A DNA stretch of 31,499 nucleotides, from contig DATKEG010000140.1 of NCBI GenBank assembly GCA_035544515.1, forward strand, positions 1 through 31,499, given 5' to 3'. This DNA comes from DATKEG01 sp035544515. GTDB taxonomy: Bacteria > Acidobacteriota > Vicinamibacteria > Fen-336. Below, piece by piece: positions 14,761 to 24,900 of this stretch (position 1 is its first letter; each line of letters opens with the position of its first letter). A program made the position numbers and the translations under genes. The notes beneath the pieces were generated by a model. It had not been told where the DNA came from. It did not search any database and was given only the letters and a program-made list of their open reading frames with translations.

Positions 14761-16155
14761 ATGCCAAAACGATACCGTCGTCGTGTCGCCGCCCTCTGCG
14801 CGCTGCTGGCCGCGGGAGCGCTGACCGCGGGCGCCGCGCCCTCGGGGAAGAAGATGATCGGCATCAACGTCGTCACCAACCGGCCCCTGACCGGCGCGAT
14901 CCTCGCCGACCTCGGCACGCACGGCAAGGTGCGTGAGGTCATGGCCGAGATCGACGCGGTGACGCTGCAGGCCCGCGAGAGCGAGCTGGCGGCGATCCGG
15001 AAGCTGCCGTACGTCGCGGCGGCCAACCCCGACGCGGAGCGGCAAGGCTCGCCCGTGGACACCGTCTCCGCCGAGAACTTCGCCAACGGCCTCAACACCT
15101 GGGACCTCGACGCCGTGAACGTCACCGACTTCGGGGTCGGCCGGACCGTGGCCTACGACGGGTCCGGAGTGTACGTGGCCGTCCTCGACACGGGCCTGCT
15201 CGACAGCTGGCGCCAGTACTTCCCCGAGCAGCGCATCGCGACCCAATACGCAAAGGCCTTCAGCGGCGGCGGTGGTGAGGCCGGCACGGTGTCCGACACG
15301 CCGAACGTCTGGGAGCACGACCAGAACTCGCACGGGACACACGTCACGAGCACCATCCTCGGCTACAGCCTGGGTGGGACGCCGATCAACGGGGTCGCTC
15401 CCCGGTCCACCGTGATCCCGGTCAAGGTGCTCAACCAGGCCGGCTTCGGCTGGTCATCCGTGATCGCGCGCGGGATCGTCTACGTGACCGACCTCAAGCG
15501 CGGGCCGCTCGCCGCCTCGCCGGTGGTGATCAACATGAGCCTGGGCGGGCCCGTCCTCGACGCGGTCGAGAAGGCCGCCGTCGATTACGCCAACACGCAC
15601 GGCGTCATCGTCGTCGCGGCCGCCGGCAACGCGGGCGAGGCCGGGATGGGGTTCCCGGGCGCCTACGGGCCGGTCATCTCCGCCGCCGCCTCGGGCTGGG
15701 TCGGCGAGTGGCTCCCGGGGTCCGACGGCAACAACCGCAACTGGTGGATCGCCGACGACGTGGCCGATCCCACCTCCGCCGACGACTTCTACATCACCGA
15801 CTTCTCGAGCCGCGAGAAGGCAGGCCAGGACCTCGACGTGGCCGCCCCCGGATCGTGGGTGGTGGGTCCGTTCCAGCTCCAGAGCGGCAAGACGTCGTAC
15901 TTCTTCCTGGGCGGCACCAGCATGGCCTCTCCGCACGTCGCCGGCATCGCCGCGCTCATGGCGCAGAAGAACCCTTCGCTGACCTCCTTTGACGTGGAGT
16001 CGATACTCGAAGCGTCGGCCGTGCCGCTGCCGGCCGGATGCCGTACCGTGGCGCAGCCGTCGGGTCCCGCCCAGGAGTTCTGCTGGGAAGCGGACGCGAC
16101 CGGCGCCGGGCTGGCCACCGCGGACGCCGCCCTCGCCGGAACACCCTCGCCCTAG
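14761..16155 (+). CDS. Secreted subtilisin-family (S8) serine protease
   Basis: The 464-residue precursor has a signal peptide (KRYRRRVAALCALLAAGALTAGAA), then about 70 residues resembling an I9-type propeptide (MIGINVVTNRP ... LPYVAAANPDAE), then the S8 catalytic domain. The triad is visible: Asp in VAVLDTG (D143), His in NSHGTHV (H191) and Ser in GGTSMASPHVAG (S387); the oxyanion Asn is in AAAGNAG (N290). There is no P/PPC domain, so the mature enzyme is a minimal subtilase. The ATG is well placed behind GGAGGAA. It likely works as an extracellular scavenging protease. It stands alone, converging on the sugar dehydrogenase. Confidence 0.93.
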   Translation: MPKRYRRRVAALCALLAAGALTAGAAPSGKKMIGINVVTNRPLTGAILADLGTHGKVREVMAEIDAVTLQARESELAAIRKLPYVAAANPDAERQGSPVDTVSAENFANGLNTWDLDAVNVTDFGVGRTVAYDGSGVYVAVLDTGLLDSWRQYFPEQRIATQYAKAFSGGGGEAGTVSDTPNVWEHDQNSHGTHVTSTILGYSLGGTPINGVAPRSTVIPVKVLNQAGFGWSSVIARGIVYVTDLKRGPLAASPVVINMSLGGPVLDAVEKAAVDYANTHGVIVVAAAGNAGEAGMGFPGAYGPVISAAASGWVGEWLPGSDGNNRNWWIADDVADPTSADDFYITDFSSREKAGQDLDVAAPGSWVVGPFQLQSGKTSYFFLGGTSMASPHVAGIAALMAQKNPSLTSFDVESILEASAVPLPAGCRTVAQPSGPAQEFCWEADATGAGLATADAALAGTPSP

Positions 16156-16170
16156 CGCGGGTGCTTCAGG

Positions 16171-16197
16171 GACGGGGGGCGCGCGTCGCCCCCCGTC
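16171..16197. terminator. Perfect 11-bp hairpin between convergent genes
   Basis: GACGGGGGGCG, a CGCGT loop and the exact complement form a very stable hairpin 15 bases after the protease stop and 28 bases from the sugar dehydrogenase stop. It probably serves both directions, although neither side has a strong T-tract (the plus side reads AAGTCTTCGTT). Confidence 0.55.
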
Positions 16198-16225
16198 AAG
16201 TCTTCGTTCGGCGTGGCGTCCGTTT

Positions 16226-17425
16226 CTAGCGCGCGGCGGGCGTGAGTCGCAGCAGCTCGCCGCTTTTCCCGTCGCTCAGGAGGAGCACGGCCCCGTCCGG
16301 CGCCTGGATGACGTCGCGGATGCGGCGTTGCACGCCGATCCGCTCCTCCGCATCCACCTTGTCGCCCTTGACGGTGAGCCGCACGAGCGTCTCCCCGGAG
16401 AGCGCACCGATGAGCACGTTCCCGCGCCAGTCCGCGAACCGCGTGCCCGTGTAGAAGATCAGCCCCGAAGGCGAGATGGCGGGGTGCCAGTAGAAGGCGG
16501 GCGCCGCGAGGTCGGGCCGCGTCGCATGATCGGGAATCGGGCTCCCGTCGTAGTGGTGGCCGTTGCTCACGACCGGCCAGCCGTAGTTCTTGCCGGGCTC
16601 CGGGATGTTGAGCTCGTCCCCGTTCTTCGGTCCCATCTCGTTGATCCAGAGCTGTCCGGTCGTGGGATGGATCGCCCCGCCGAGCGGGTTGCGATGGCCG
16701 AGCGACCAGACGTCGGCCTGGGCGCCCGTCTTGCCGGCGAAGGGGTTGTCGGGTGGGATGGACCCGTCGGGGTTGACGCGCACCACCTTGCCGAGGTTGC
16801 CGCCGGGGTCCTGCGCCGGGTCGAACCGCATCCGCTCGCCGGAGAGGATGAACAGCTTGCCGTCCGGCGCGAAGACGAGCCGGCCGCCGAAATGGCCGCG
16901 TCCGATGGTCTTCGGGACCTGGCGCCAGATGACCTTCACGTCCCTCAGCTCGTGGCCCTCCAGGCGCCCGCGCGCCACCGCCGCGCCCTTCAGGACGCTG
17001 TCGTCCTTGTCGAAGTACCCGCCGAAGCGCGGATCCTCCACGTCGCGGGCGCCGGCCGGCTGCGGTTCGGCCGCCTCCGCATAAGAGAGGTAGACGAGCC
17101 CGCTGCGCGTGAAGTCGGGATCCACCTCGACGTCGAGCAGCCCGCCCTGCTCGCGATAGGCCACCGTCGGAACGCCGCCGACCGGCTCCGACAGCGTGCC
17201 GTCGGCCCAGATGCGCAAGCGGCCGGGCTTCTCGGTGACGAGCAGACGCCCGTCGGGCAGGAACGCCATCCCCCAGGGCTCCTCGAGCGCGACGAGCCGC
17301 TCGATGGCCACCGGCCCGGATTTCGTCTGGATGACGAGACCCGCGCCCCCCGCGCCCTGCGGGAAGGCCGAGGCGGCCGGAACGAGAAGGGCCGCGGTCG
17401 CGGCCGAGCGCAGCAGACGGGTCAT
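16226..17425 (-). CDS. PQQ-dependent soluble aldose sugar dehydrogenase (Asd/YliI type)
   Basis: A periplasmic quinoprotein that oxidises aldoses to lactones. The 399 residues start with a signal peptide (MTRLLRSAATAALLVPAASA) followed by a six-bladed propeller with the family landmarks EEPWGMAFLPDGRLLVTEK, EQGGLLDVEVDPDF, the catalytic-His region in GRGHFGGRLVFAPDGKLF, GNLGKVVRVNPDG, WSLGHRNPLGGAIHP and INEMGPKNGDELN. The length fits the soluble Asd/YliI branch. GGAGGC lies six bases before ATG 17425. Holoenzyme needs PQQ; no pqq biosynthesis genes occur in the window, so the cofactor is made elsewhere or taken up. Confidence 0.93.
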   Translation of the reverse strand: MTRLLRSAATAALLVPAASAFPQGAGGAGLVIQTKSGPVAIERLVALEEPWGMAFLPDGRLLVTEKPGRLRIWADGTLSEPVGGVPTVAYREQGGLLDVEVDPDFTRSGLVYLSYAEAAEPQPAGARDVEDPRFGGYFDKDDSVLKGAAVARGRLEGHELRDVKVIWRQVPKTIGRGHFGGRLVFAPDGKLFILSGERMRFDPAQDPGGNLGKVVRVNPDGSIPPDNPFAGKTGAQADVWSLGHRNPLGGAIHPTTGQLWINEMGPKNGDELNIPEPGKNYGWPVVSNGHHYDGSPIPDHATRPDLAAPAFYWHPAISPSGLIFYTGTRFADWRGNVLIGALSGETLVRLTVKGDKVDAEERIGVQRRIRDVIQAPDGAVLLLSDGKSGELLRLTPAAR

Positions 17426-17711
17426 GGCGTGCCTCCAGGCGGTTGTCTGCCCAGAAGGATACCCGTCTTGCGCGCTTTCGGGGATGCTTGACGCGACTGG
17501 TACGACCACGGAAGTCCTCACCTGCCTCGTCGACGGCTAGAGCTACGGCGTGACCAGCAGCCCGATCTCGTCCTCCAGGAAGGGACCTGTGAGGTCGCGT
17601 CGCACGCGCAGGATCAGGCGGAGGGGCCCCGGAAACGTGGTGGCCGGGAGCATTGGCTCGAGTGTAGGCGAAGCTAGAGCGAAAGGTGCCGGCGGGGCGG
17701 TGCGGGGCGGT
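17426..17711. other. Gene-poor gap between the sugar dehydrogenase and hicB-like gene
   Basis: About 290 bases without a convincing gene. The only frame worth noting is 36 codons on the minus strand (17543-17653, ending FLEDEIGLLVTP), which looks like a possible gene fragment without a recognisable family. No HicA-like frame is visible here on either strand. Confidence 0.4.
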
Positions 17712-17740
17712 TTGACCGGCCGCCGGATACCCGCTAGACA
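17712..17740 (+). promoter_or_regulatory. Possible promoter of the hicB-like gene
   Basis: TTGACC (five of six) and TAGACA (weak, three of six) are 17 bases apart. The predicted start, near 17747, coincides with the ATG, so the mRNA could be leaderless; this agrees with the absence of a ribosome site. Confidence 0.4.
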
Positions 17741-17746
17741 AGCCGT

Positions 17747-18022
17747 ATGGAGTTAGAGCTGCGGGTGGAGATCGACCGCGAGGACGATGGCCGTTGGTTC
17801 GCGGACGTCGTGGACCTGCCTGGCGTCATGGCGTATGGGGCAACGCATTCTGAGGCGCTAGCCAAGGCCAAGGTATTGGCGCTCGAAGTGGTGACCGATA
17901 GGCTCGCGCGAAACGAAGATCCGCTCACCGGCTGCAAGCTCGGGGAGACTTGCCCTCCATTCGAGTACGCCGCAGACCTAAGCGGCGTGGAATTCATCCC
18001 TGTCGAAATGGCCGTCGGCTAA
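17747..18022 (+). CDS. HicB-family antitoxin-like protein, orphan
   Basis: The 91 residues match the HicB fold with a degraded RNase-H-like core: an N-terminal strand MELELRVEIDREDDGRWFADVVDLPGVMAYGATHSEALAKAKVLALEVV, where E-x-D-GRW-A-v-DLPG and A-GAT-EA are the signature. The C-terminal part (DPLTGCKLGETCPPFEYAADL) is not a ribbon-helix-helix. HicB normally neutralises and represses with the mRNA interferase HicA. I find no HicA on either side, so the gene is an orphan antitoxin, a relict, or a HicB-like protein of another use. Codons with A/T in third position (TTA, CTA, TAT, ATT) are noticeably commoner than in neighbours. With the tRNA 126 bases away, this suggests recent acquisition. 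Confidence 0.75.
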   Translation: MELELRVEIDREDDGRWFADVVDLPGVMAYGATHSEALAKAKVLALEVVTDRLARNEDPLTGCKLGETCPPFEYAADLSGVEFIPVEMAVG

Positions 18023-18027
18023 GGCCC

Positions 18028-18068
18028 GGCCTCACGCCAGACGACCTGTAGCCCTTTGCCGTGAGGCC
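18028..18068. repeat. Inverted repeat downstream of the hicB-like gene
   Basis: GGCCTCACG (18028-18036) and its exact complement CGTGAGGCC (18060-18068) flank 23 bases. GTGAGGCCGTG is repeated directly at 18061-18071 and 18128-18138, the second copy about 11 bases from the tRNA 3' end. It may be a terminator-like hairpin or a remnant of a mobile insertion. Confidence 0.45.
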
Positions 18069-18148
18069 GTGCCCGCCTTGTCCTTCCGCGCGTCTTGGAC
18101 GGCAACGCCGCTACCGATCCGCTACTGGTGAGGCCGTGTCTTGTAAGT

Positions 18149-18226
18149 TGGCGCGCCCGGAGGGATTCGAACCCCCTACCCCCAGGTTCGAAGCCTGGTG
18201 CTCTGATCCGAGTGAGCTACGGGCGC
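18149..18226 (-). tRNA. tRNA-Arg (anticodon UCG)
   Basis: Read on the minus strand, the gene starts GCGCCCG at 18226 and its seven-pair acceptor stem closes perfectly with CGGGCGC. The D stem is GCTC/GAGC. The anticodon stem CCAGG/CCTGG carries the loop CTTCGAA, giving anticodon TCG, which reads CGA/CGG. The T arm is GGGGG-TTCGAAT-CCCTC. The discriminator is G, and CCA is encoded. All standard features are intact. Confidence 0.95.
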
Positions 18227-18248
18227 AATCGCGAGGATAACACGCGAG

Positions 18249-18276
18249 AAAAAGGGGAGGGAAAACGTCCCTCCCC
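18249..18276 (-). terminator. Intrinsic terminator just upstream of the tRNA, minus strand
   Basis: A perfect nine-pair stem (plus-strand arms GGGGAGGGA 18254-18262 and TCCCTCCCC 18268-18276) with a five-base loop is followed on the minus strand by TTTTT (18253-18249). It ends a minus-strand transcript and separates it from the tRNA 22 bases on. Confidence 0.72.
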
Positions 18277-18371
18277 CCGGGGCCGTCCGCCGCACGGAGC
18301 GGCCCCCTGCGAAGCTCTGCGATCGGGATCTTCCCTGGCTCACCTCCCCGGGACCGAAAGCCCCCAAAATG

Positions 18372-18399
18372 AAAAAGCCCTTCGAGCGTCTCGAAGGGC
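18372..18399 (-). terminator. Intrinsic terminator, minus strand
   Basis: A ten-pair stem GCCCTTCGAG/CTCGAAGGGC (18377-18386, 18390-18399) with a three-base loop is followed on the minus strand by TTTTT (18376-18372). No minus-strand protein gene precedes it, so it probably ends a small RNA. Confidence 0.72.
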
Positions 18400-18502
18400 C
18401 TTCCCGGTCCGTCCCGGCGCGTCTATCCGCGCGTCACGGGCGCACCGAGGGCCCCTTCGGGCAGCAACAGGGCCGGCGGTGCATGTGCTGGAACCGGATC
18501 AC
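18372..18502 (-). ncRNA. Candidate small RNA ending at an intrinsic terminator
   Basis: A perfect -35 (TTGACA, 18538-18533) and a weak -10 (TAGTCT, 18514-18509, spacing 18) on the minus strand would start a transcript near 18502 that reaches the terminator at 18399-18372, about 130 bases. Inside, GCACCG and CGGTGC can close a long hairpin. No open reading frame of note fills it. I could not match it to SRP RNA, 6S RNA, tmRNA or a riboswitch. This 362-base gap (18227-18588) otherwise contains only the second terminator, with about 95 bases between the two. Confidence 0.35.
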
Positions 18503-18588
18503 GCCTCAAGACTAGGCGCGGGCTCCGGGGCATGTCAAGCGCGGCCCCGGGCGGCGCCCGCGCGCCGGTAATGTAAGATCGAGGCTCC

Positions 18589-19887
18589 ATGGACACTGCC
18601 GGCGCCCGGCCACCGCGCGTGGCCGTGGTCGCGGGATGCCGCACGCCCTTCGCACGGGCCGGGACGGCGTACCGCGACCTGACCGCCCTGGACCTGGCCA
18701 AGGCGTGCGTCCGCGAGCTGATCGAGCGCACGGACGTGGATCCCGCCTGGATCGAGCAGGTGGTGATGGGGCAGGTCGTCCCCTCGATCAAGGCGCCCAA
18801 CCTCGCGCGGGAGGTCGCGCTGGGCACGGGCCTGCCCGCCGAGGTGCCGGCCCACACCGTCAACCGGGCCTGCGCCTCGGCCGGCGAGGCGATCGTGGCC
18901 GTCGCCTCCGACATCCAGCGCGGCGGCTCGACCGTGGGCATCGCGGGCGGGGCGGAATGCCTCTCCGACGTGCCCATCCTGCACAGCCGCCGCATGGCCC
19001 AGGCCCTGGTCGAGGCTTCGCGCGCGAAGTCGCTCGCGGCCCGCGTCAAGGCCTTCGCGCGCGTCCGCCCGCGTGACCTGCTTCCCGACGCGCCCGGCAT
19101 CGTCGAGCCGTCCACCGGCCTGAGCATGGGCGAGTCGGCGGAGAAGATGGCGCGCGAGAACGGCGTGACGCGCGAGGAGCAGGACTGGATCGCCTATGAG
19201 AGCCACCGGCGGATGGCGGCGGCGGTGGACGCGGGCAAGCTCGCGCCCGAGATGGCGGCCGTGCGCGTGGCGCCGAGCTACGAGCCCCGCCTCGAGGCCG
19301 ACAACCTGTTGCGGCGCGACACGACGCCGGAGGCCCTCGCCGCGCTGGCGCCGGTGTTCGACCGCAAGTACGGGACGGTGACCGCGGGGAACTCCTCCCC
19401 GCTCACCGACGGCGCGGCGGCCGTCCTCCTCATGTCCGAGGAGCGCGCCCACGCCGAGGGTTACGCTCCCCTGGCCTTCGTGAAGGCCTGGGCCACCACC
19501 GCCGTGGACCCGGCCGGACAGCTCCTGATGGGCCCGGCCTTCGCCATCCCGAAGGTGCTCGACCGGGCCGGCCTCGCGCTCGCGGACATGGACCTCATCG
19601 AGATGCACGAGGCGTTCGCGGCGCAGGTGGCCTCGAACATCCAGGCCGTCGAGTCGGACGCGTTCGCGCACGAGAGGCTGGGCCGGGCCAGGGCGGTGGG
19701 CAAGGTGGACCGCGAGCGGCTCAACGTCAACGGCGGGTCGATCGCGGTCGGCCACCCGTTCGGCGCGACCGGCGCGCGCCTGACCACGACCCTGGCGAAC
19801 GAGATGGCGCGGCGGAACAGCCGCTACGGCCTCGTCTCGATCTGCGCGCAGGGCGGGATGGGCTTCGCCATGGTGCTGGAGCGTTGA
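18589..19887 (+). CDS. fadI: Acetyl-CoA C-acyltransferase (3-ketoacyl-CoA thiolase, FadI type)
   Basis: This enzyme performs the last beta-oxidation step, cleaving 3-ketoacyl-CoA with CoA. The 432 residues show the acyl-enzyme Cys in NRACASAGEA (C95), the His of VGHPFGATGAR (H389) and the second Cys in ICAQGGMG (C419). RTPFARAG and the long insertion around residues 140-200 place it with FadI and the trifunctional-protein beta subunit rather than biosynthetic PhaA/AtoB. ATG 18589 has GAGG six bases upstream. It is the first gene of a run of five whose starts overlap the preceding stops; its own stop shares TTGA with the next gene. Confidence 0.93.
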   Translation: MDTAGARPPRVAVVAGCRTPFARAGTAYRDLTALDLAKACVRELIERTDVDPAWIEQVVMGQVVPSIKAPNLAREVALGTGLPAEVPAHTVNRACASAGEAIVAVASDIQRGGSTVGIAGGAECLSDVPILHSRRMAQALVEASRAKSLAARVKAFARVRPRDLLPDAPGIVEPSTGLSMGESAEKMARENGVTREEQDWIAYESHRRMAAAVDAGKLAPEMAAVRVAPSYEPRLEADNLLRRDTTPEALAALAPVFDRKYGTVTAGNSSPLTDGAAAVLLMSEERAHAEGYAPLAFVKAWATTAVDPAGQLLMGPAFAIPKVLDRAGLALADMDLIEMHEAFAAQVASNIQAVESDAFAHERLGRARAVGKVDRERLNVNGGSIAVGHPFGATGARLTTTLANEMARRNSRYGLVSICAQGGMGFAMVLER

Positions 19888-21038
19888 CAGCGCGCGCGCT
19901 CGACGGCGTGCGCGTCGTCGACCTCACGCGCTACATCCCCGGGCCGTACTGCACCATGCTGCTGGGCGACCTCGGCGCGGACGTGGTGAAGGTGGAGGAG
20001 CCCGGCCTGGGCGACCCCACGCGCGCGCTGCCGCCCGCGGTGGGCTCCGACTCGGCCGTGCACGCGTCGCTCAACCGGAACAAGCGCTCGATCGCGGTGG
20101 ACATCCGCACGGACGCGGGCGCGGCCCTGGTGCGCCGGCTGGCGGGCACGGCCGACGTCCTCGTCGAGGCCTTCCGGCCCGGCGTGATGGAGCGGCGCGG
20201 CCTCGGCCCGCGGACGCTGCACGCGGACAACCCGCGGCTGGTCTACTGCTCGCTCACCGGGTACGGCCGCGAGGGGCCGCAGGCCTCGCGCGCCGGCCAC
20301 GACGTCAACTACGCGGCGCGGGGCGGCTTCCTGGCCGCCAACCGGGACGAGGCGGGCCGTTCGGTGCTCCCCGGCGCGCAGGTGGCCGACATGACGGGCG
20401 GCCTCCTGGCCGTCGTGGGGATCCTGGCCGCGCTGCAGGCGCGCGAGCGCACGGGGCGCGGGCAGGTGGTGGACGTCTCGCTGCTCGACGGCGTGCTCGG
20501 CCTGATGACGCTGCCGCTCACGCGTCTCCTGGCCGGGGGCGAGGCGGTGGACGAGCTGTCGGGCGCCTTCGCGTGCTACCGCGTCTATCGCTGCCGCGAC
20601 GGGCTCGACCTGGCCGTGGGCGCGCTCGAGCCCAAGTTCTGGGAGCGGCTCTGCCGCGCGCTCGACCTGCCCGAACACGCGGGGCGCCAGTGGGCCGGCG
20701 GCGCGCGCCGGGTCGAGACGATCGAGGCCTTCGCCGCCGCCTTCGCCGCGCGCGACCGCGCCGACTGGCTCTTGCGCCTGTCCACCGAAGACGTCTGCGT
20801 CGAGCCGGTCCTCGAGCCGCTCGACGCGGCGGAGGCGGCCACGCGGTCGATGGCGGACCAGCGGGCGGGCGGCGGCGCCTTGCGGACGGTGGCGACGCCG
20901 CTGCGGCTCGCCGACACGCCCGCCGCCTTCCGTCGCGAGCCGCCGGGCCTGGGCCAGCACACGGGCGAGGTCCTGGCCGAGGCGGGCTTCACCGGCGCCG
21001 AGATCGACGCGCTCCGCGGAGAGGGCGTGCTGGCGTGA
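19884..21038 (+). CDS. Class III CoA-transferase family protein, alpha-methylacyl-CoA racemase-like
   Basis: The 384 residues have the CaiB/BaiF fold: LDGVRVVDLTRYIPGPYCTMLLGDLGADVVKVE at the start and NRNKRSIAVD. The key region AGHDVNYAARGG (H139) and the later QVADMTGG (D169) resemble the catalytic His and Asp of alpha-methylacyl-CoA racemase (GHDINY..., ADFGGG) better than those of formyl-CoA or carnitine CoA-transferases. It would then interconvert 2R- and 2S-methylacyl-CoA, allowing methyl-branched chains into beta-oxidation. It starts at TTG 19884, overlapping the thiolase stop as TTGA. Without structure-based comparison, a true CoA-transfer role remains possible. Confidence 0.8.
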   Translation: MTARALDGVRVVDLTRYIPGPYCTMLLGDLGADVVKVEEPGLGDPTRALPPAVGSDSAVHASLNRNKRSIAVDIRTDAGAALVRRLAGTADVLVEAFRPGVMERRGLGPRTLHADNPRLVYCSLTGYGREGPQASRAGHDVNYAARGGFLAANRDEAGRSVLPGAQVADMTGGLLAVVGILAALQARERTGRGQVVDVSLLDGVLGLMTLPLTRLLAGGEAVDELSGAFACYRVYRCRDGLDLAVGALEPKFWERLCRALDLPEHAGRQWAGGARRVETIEAFAAAFAARDRADWLLRLSTEDVCVEPVLEPLDAAEAATRSMADQRAGGGALRTVATPLRLADTPAAFRREPPGLGQHTGEVLAEAGFTGAEIDALRGEGVLA

Positions 21039-21040
21039 GC

Positions 21041-23157
<2,117 letters not shown>

Positions 23158-23161
<4 letters not shown>

Positions 23162-24900
23162 ACCTCTTCACCGACAACGAGGACCTGCAGTTCCACTTCA
23201 CCCGGGGCGTCCGCTGGGAGCGTTTCGTGCCGCTGTGGGAGGACTCCTTCCGCACCGCGGACGGGCCGCGGACCCTCGACGAGGCGCGCGAGCTGTACGC
23301 GGCCGCCCTGGGAGAAGCGGGCGAGTACCTCTTCCGCGAGGTGGCGCCGCGCGCGGCCGAGATCGACGAGCAGGGCGTGGGCATGAAGGAGGGGGAGGTG
23401 GTGCACCCGCCCGCGCTGCTGCGGAACATCGAGGGCCTGAAGCGGATGGGCCTCATGGGCATGGACCTGCCGCGGGAGGTCGGCGGATCGAACTTCCCGT
23501 TCACGGTCGGCGCCATGTTCTTCGAGTCGCTCTCGCGGGCGTGCACCAACACGCTGCTGCTCTACGCGTTCTACCAGGCGCCGGCCGTGATGGTGCTGCG
23601 CTTCGGGACGCCCGACCAGATCGAACGCTGGGTGAAGCCGCTCGCCGCGGGCGAGATCTCCGGGGCGGTGGCCATGACGGAGCCGGAAGCCGGCTCCGAC
23701 GTGGGCCGCATCGCCGCCGCCGCCGTGCCCGACGGCGGCCACTGGCGCCTCACCGGGCGCAAGCAGTTCATCACCAACGGGTGCGGCGACGTCTGCCTGG
23801 TCCTCGCGCGCAGCGAGCCGGGCTCGGCGGGACTCGACGGGCTCTCCCTCTTCGTCGTGCCCCGGCGCGAGAACGGCAAGGACAACTACCGGGTGGCCCG
23901 GCCGGAGAAGAAGGCGGTCATCCGCGGCTCCGCCACCTGCGAGCTGTCCTTCGACGGCTCCTGCGCCGAGCTGCTCGGCGAGCGCGGCCGCGGGTTCGCC
24001 GGGATCACGACCTTCATGAACGAGGCCCGGCTGGCCGTGGGCATCCAGGGCCTGGGCATCTCGGAGTCCGCGCTGCGCGCGGCGCGCCGCTATGCCGAGG
24101 GCCGCGTGCAGATGGGGCGGCCGATCGCGCGCCACGAGATGGTGGCGGACATGCTCCTCGACATGGAGACCGAGGCGGCGGCGCTGCGCGCGCTCATCTA
24201 CCGGTGCACGGAGCTGCAGGACCGGATGATCGGCCTCGAGCGCGCCGGAAAGGAGGCCCACGCCTCCGAGCTGGCCGTGCTCGGCCGCGCCCTGCGCGAC
24301 CGCACGCCGCTCGTGAAGTGGTTCGGCGCGGAGCGGACGCTCTGGATCGCGCGCACCGCCGTGCAGGTCCACGGCGGCTACGGCGTGGTGCAGGACTACG
24401 GCGTCGAGCGACACTACCGCGACGCCCTCATCCTGCCCATCTACGAGGGGACCAGCCAGATCCAGGCCCTCATGTCCCTCAAGGACCAGGTGCGCTGGGC
24501 CCTGCAGCGGCCCTGGCGCGTGATGACCGGCGCCGTCTCGGTGGAGGCGCCCGCGGACACGCTCGGCGACGACGTGCGCGAGATGGCGGGGGAGTACAAC
24601 CGGGCGCTCCGCTACGTGCTGGGCGAGACGATCGGCGTGAGCGGCGTGCTCAAGGCCGTGGCCGGACGCGGCGCGCCCGAGGCCGGCGAGCTCGGTTACG
24701 CTCTCCTGCACGCCGAGCGGCTGGTGGCCATGCTCGCCTACGCGCGCGCGGCCGAGGCGCTGGCCGCCCACGCGGGCGCCTCCGCCCGGCGGCGGGCGCT
24801 GGCCGAGCGCTTCGTGGGCCGCGCGCTGCCCCGGGTGCGGATGTACGGTGAGCTGGTGCGCAGCGGCGACCGCCGCACGCTCGAGGCGCTCTCCGCGTGA
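23158..24900 (+). CDS. Acyl-CoA dehydrogenase
   Basis: A FAD enzyme for the first beta-oxidation step. The 580 residues include the substrate-gating MTEPEAGSDV, the flavin-contact KQFITNG, the motif ARTAVQVHGGYGVVQDYGVERHYRDA and the catalytic base in LPIYEGTSQIQAL (E430). An N-terminal extension (MNLFTDNEDLQFHFTRGVRWERF) and about 130 residues after the usual C-terminus make it longer than a 380-residue medium-chain enzyme; both features occur in a branch of long or branched-chain dehydrogenases. GTG 23158 overlaps the previous stop (GTGA). Electrons would pass to ETF, whose genes are not in the window. Confidence 0.94.

Noticed and set aside
17426..18150. A hicA toxin gene beside the hicB-like gene
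   Set aside because: No frame on either strand shows the double-stranded-RNA-binding-like HicA motif with its GSH-x-x-x; only short unrelated frames are present.
18425..18500. SRP (4.5S) RNA on the plus strand around the GCACCG...CGGTGC hairpin
   Set aside because: A GAGG/AGCA internal-loop resemblance exists, but the tetraloop is not GNRA and the outer helix does not pair symmetrically; no plus-strand promoter or terminator fits.
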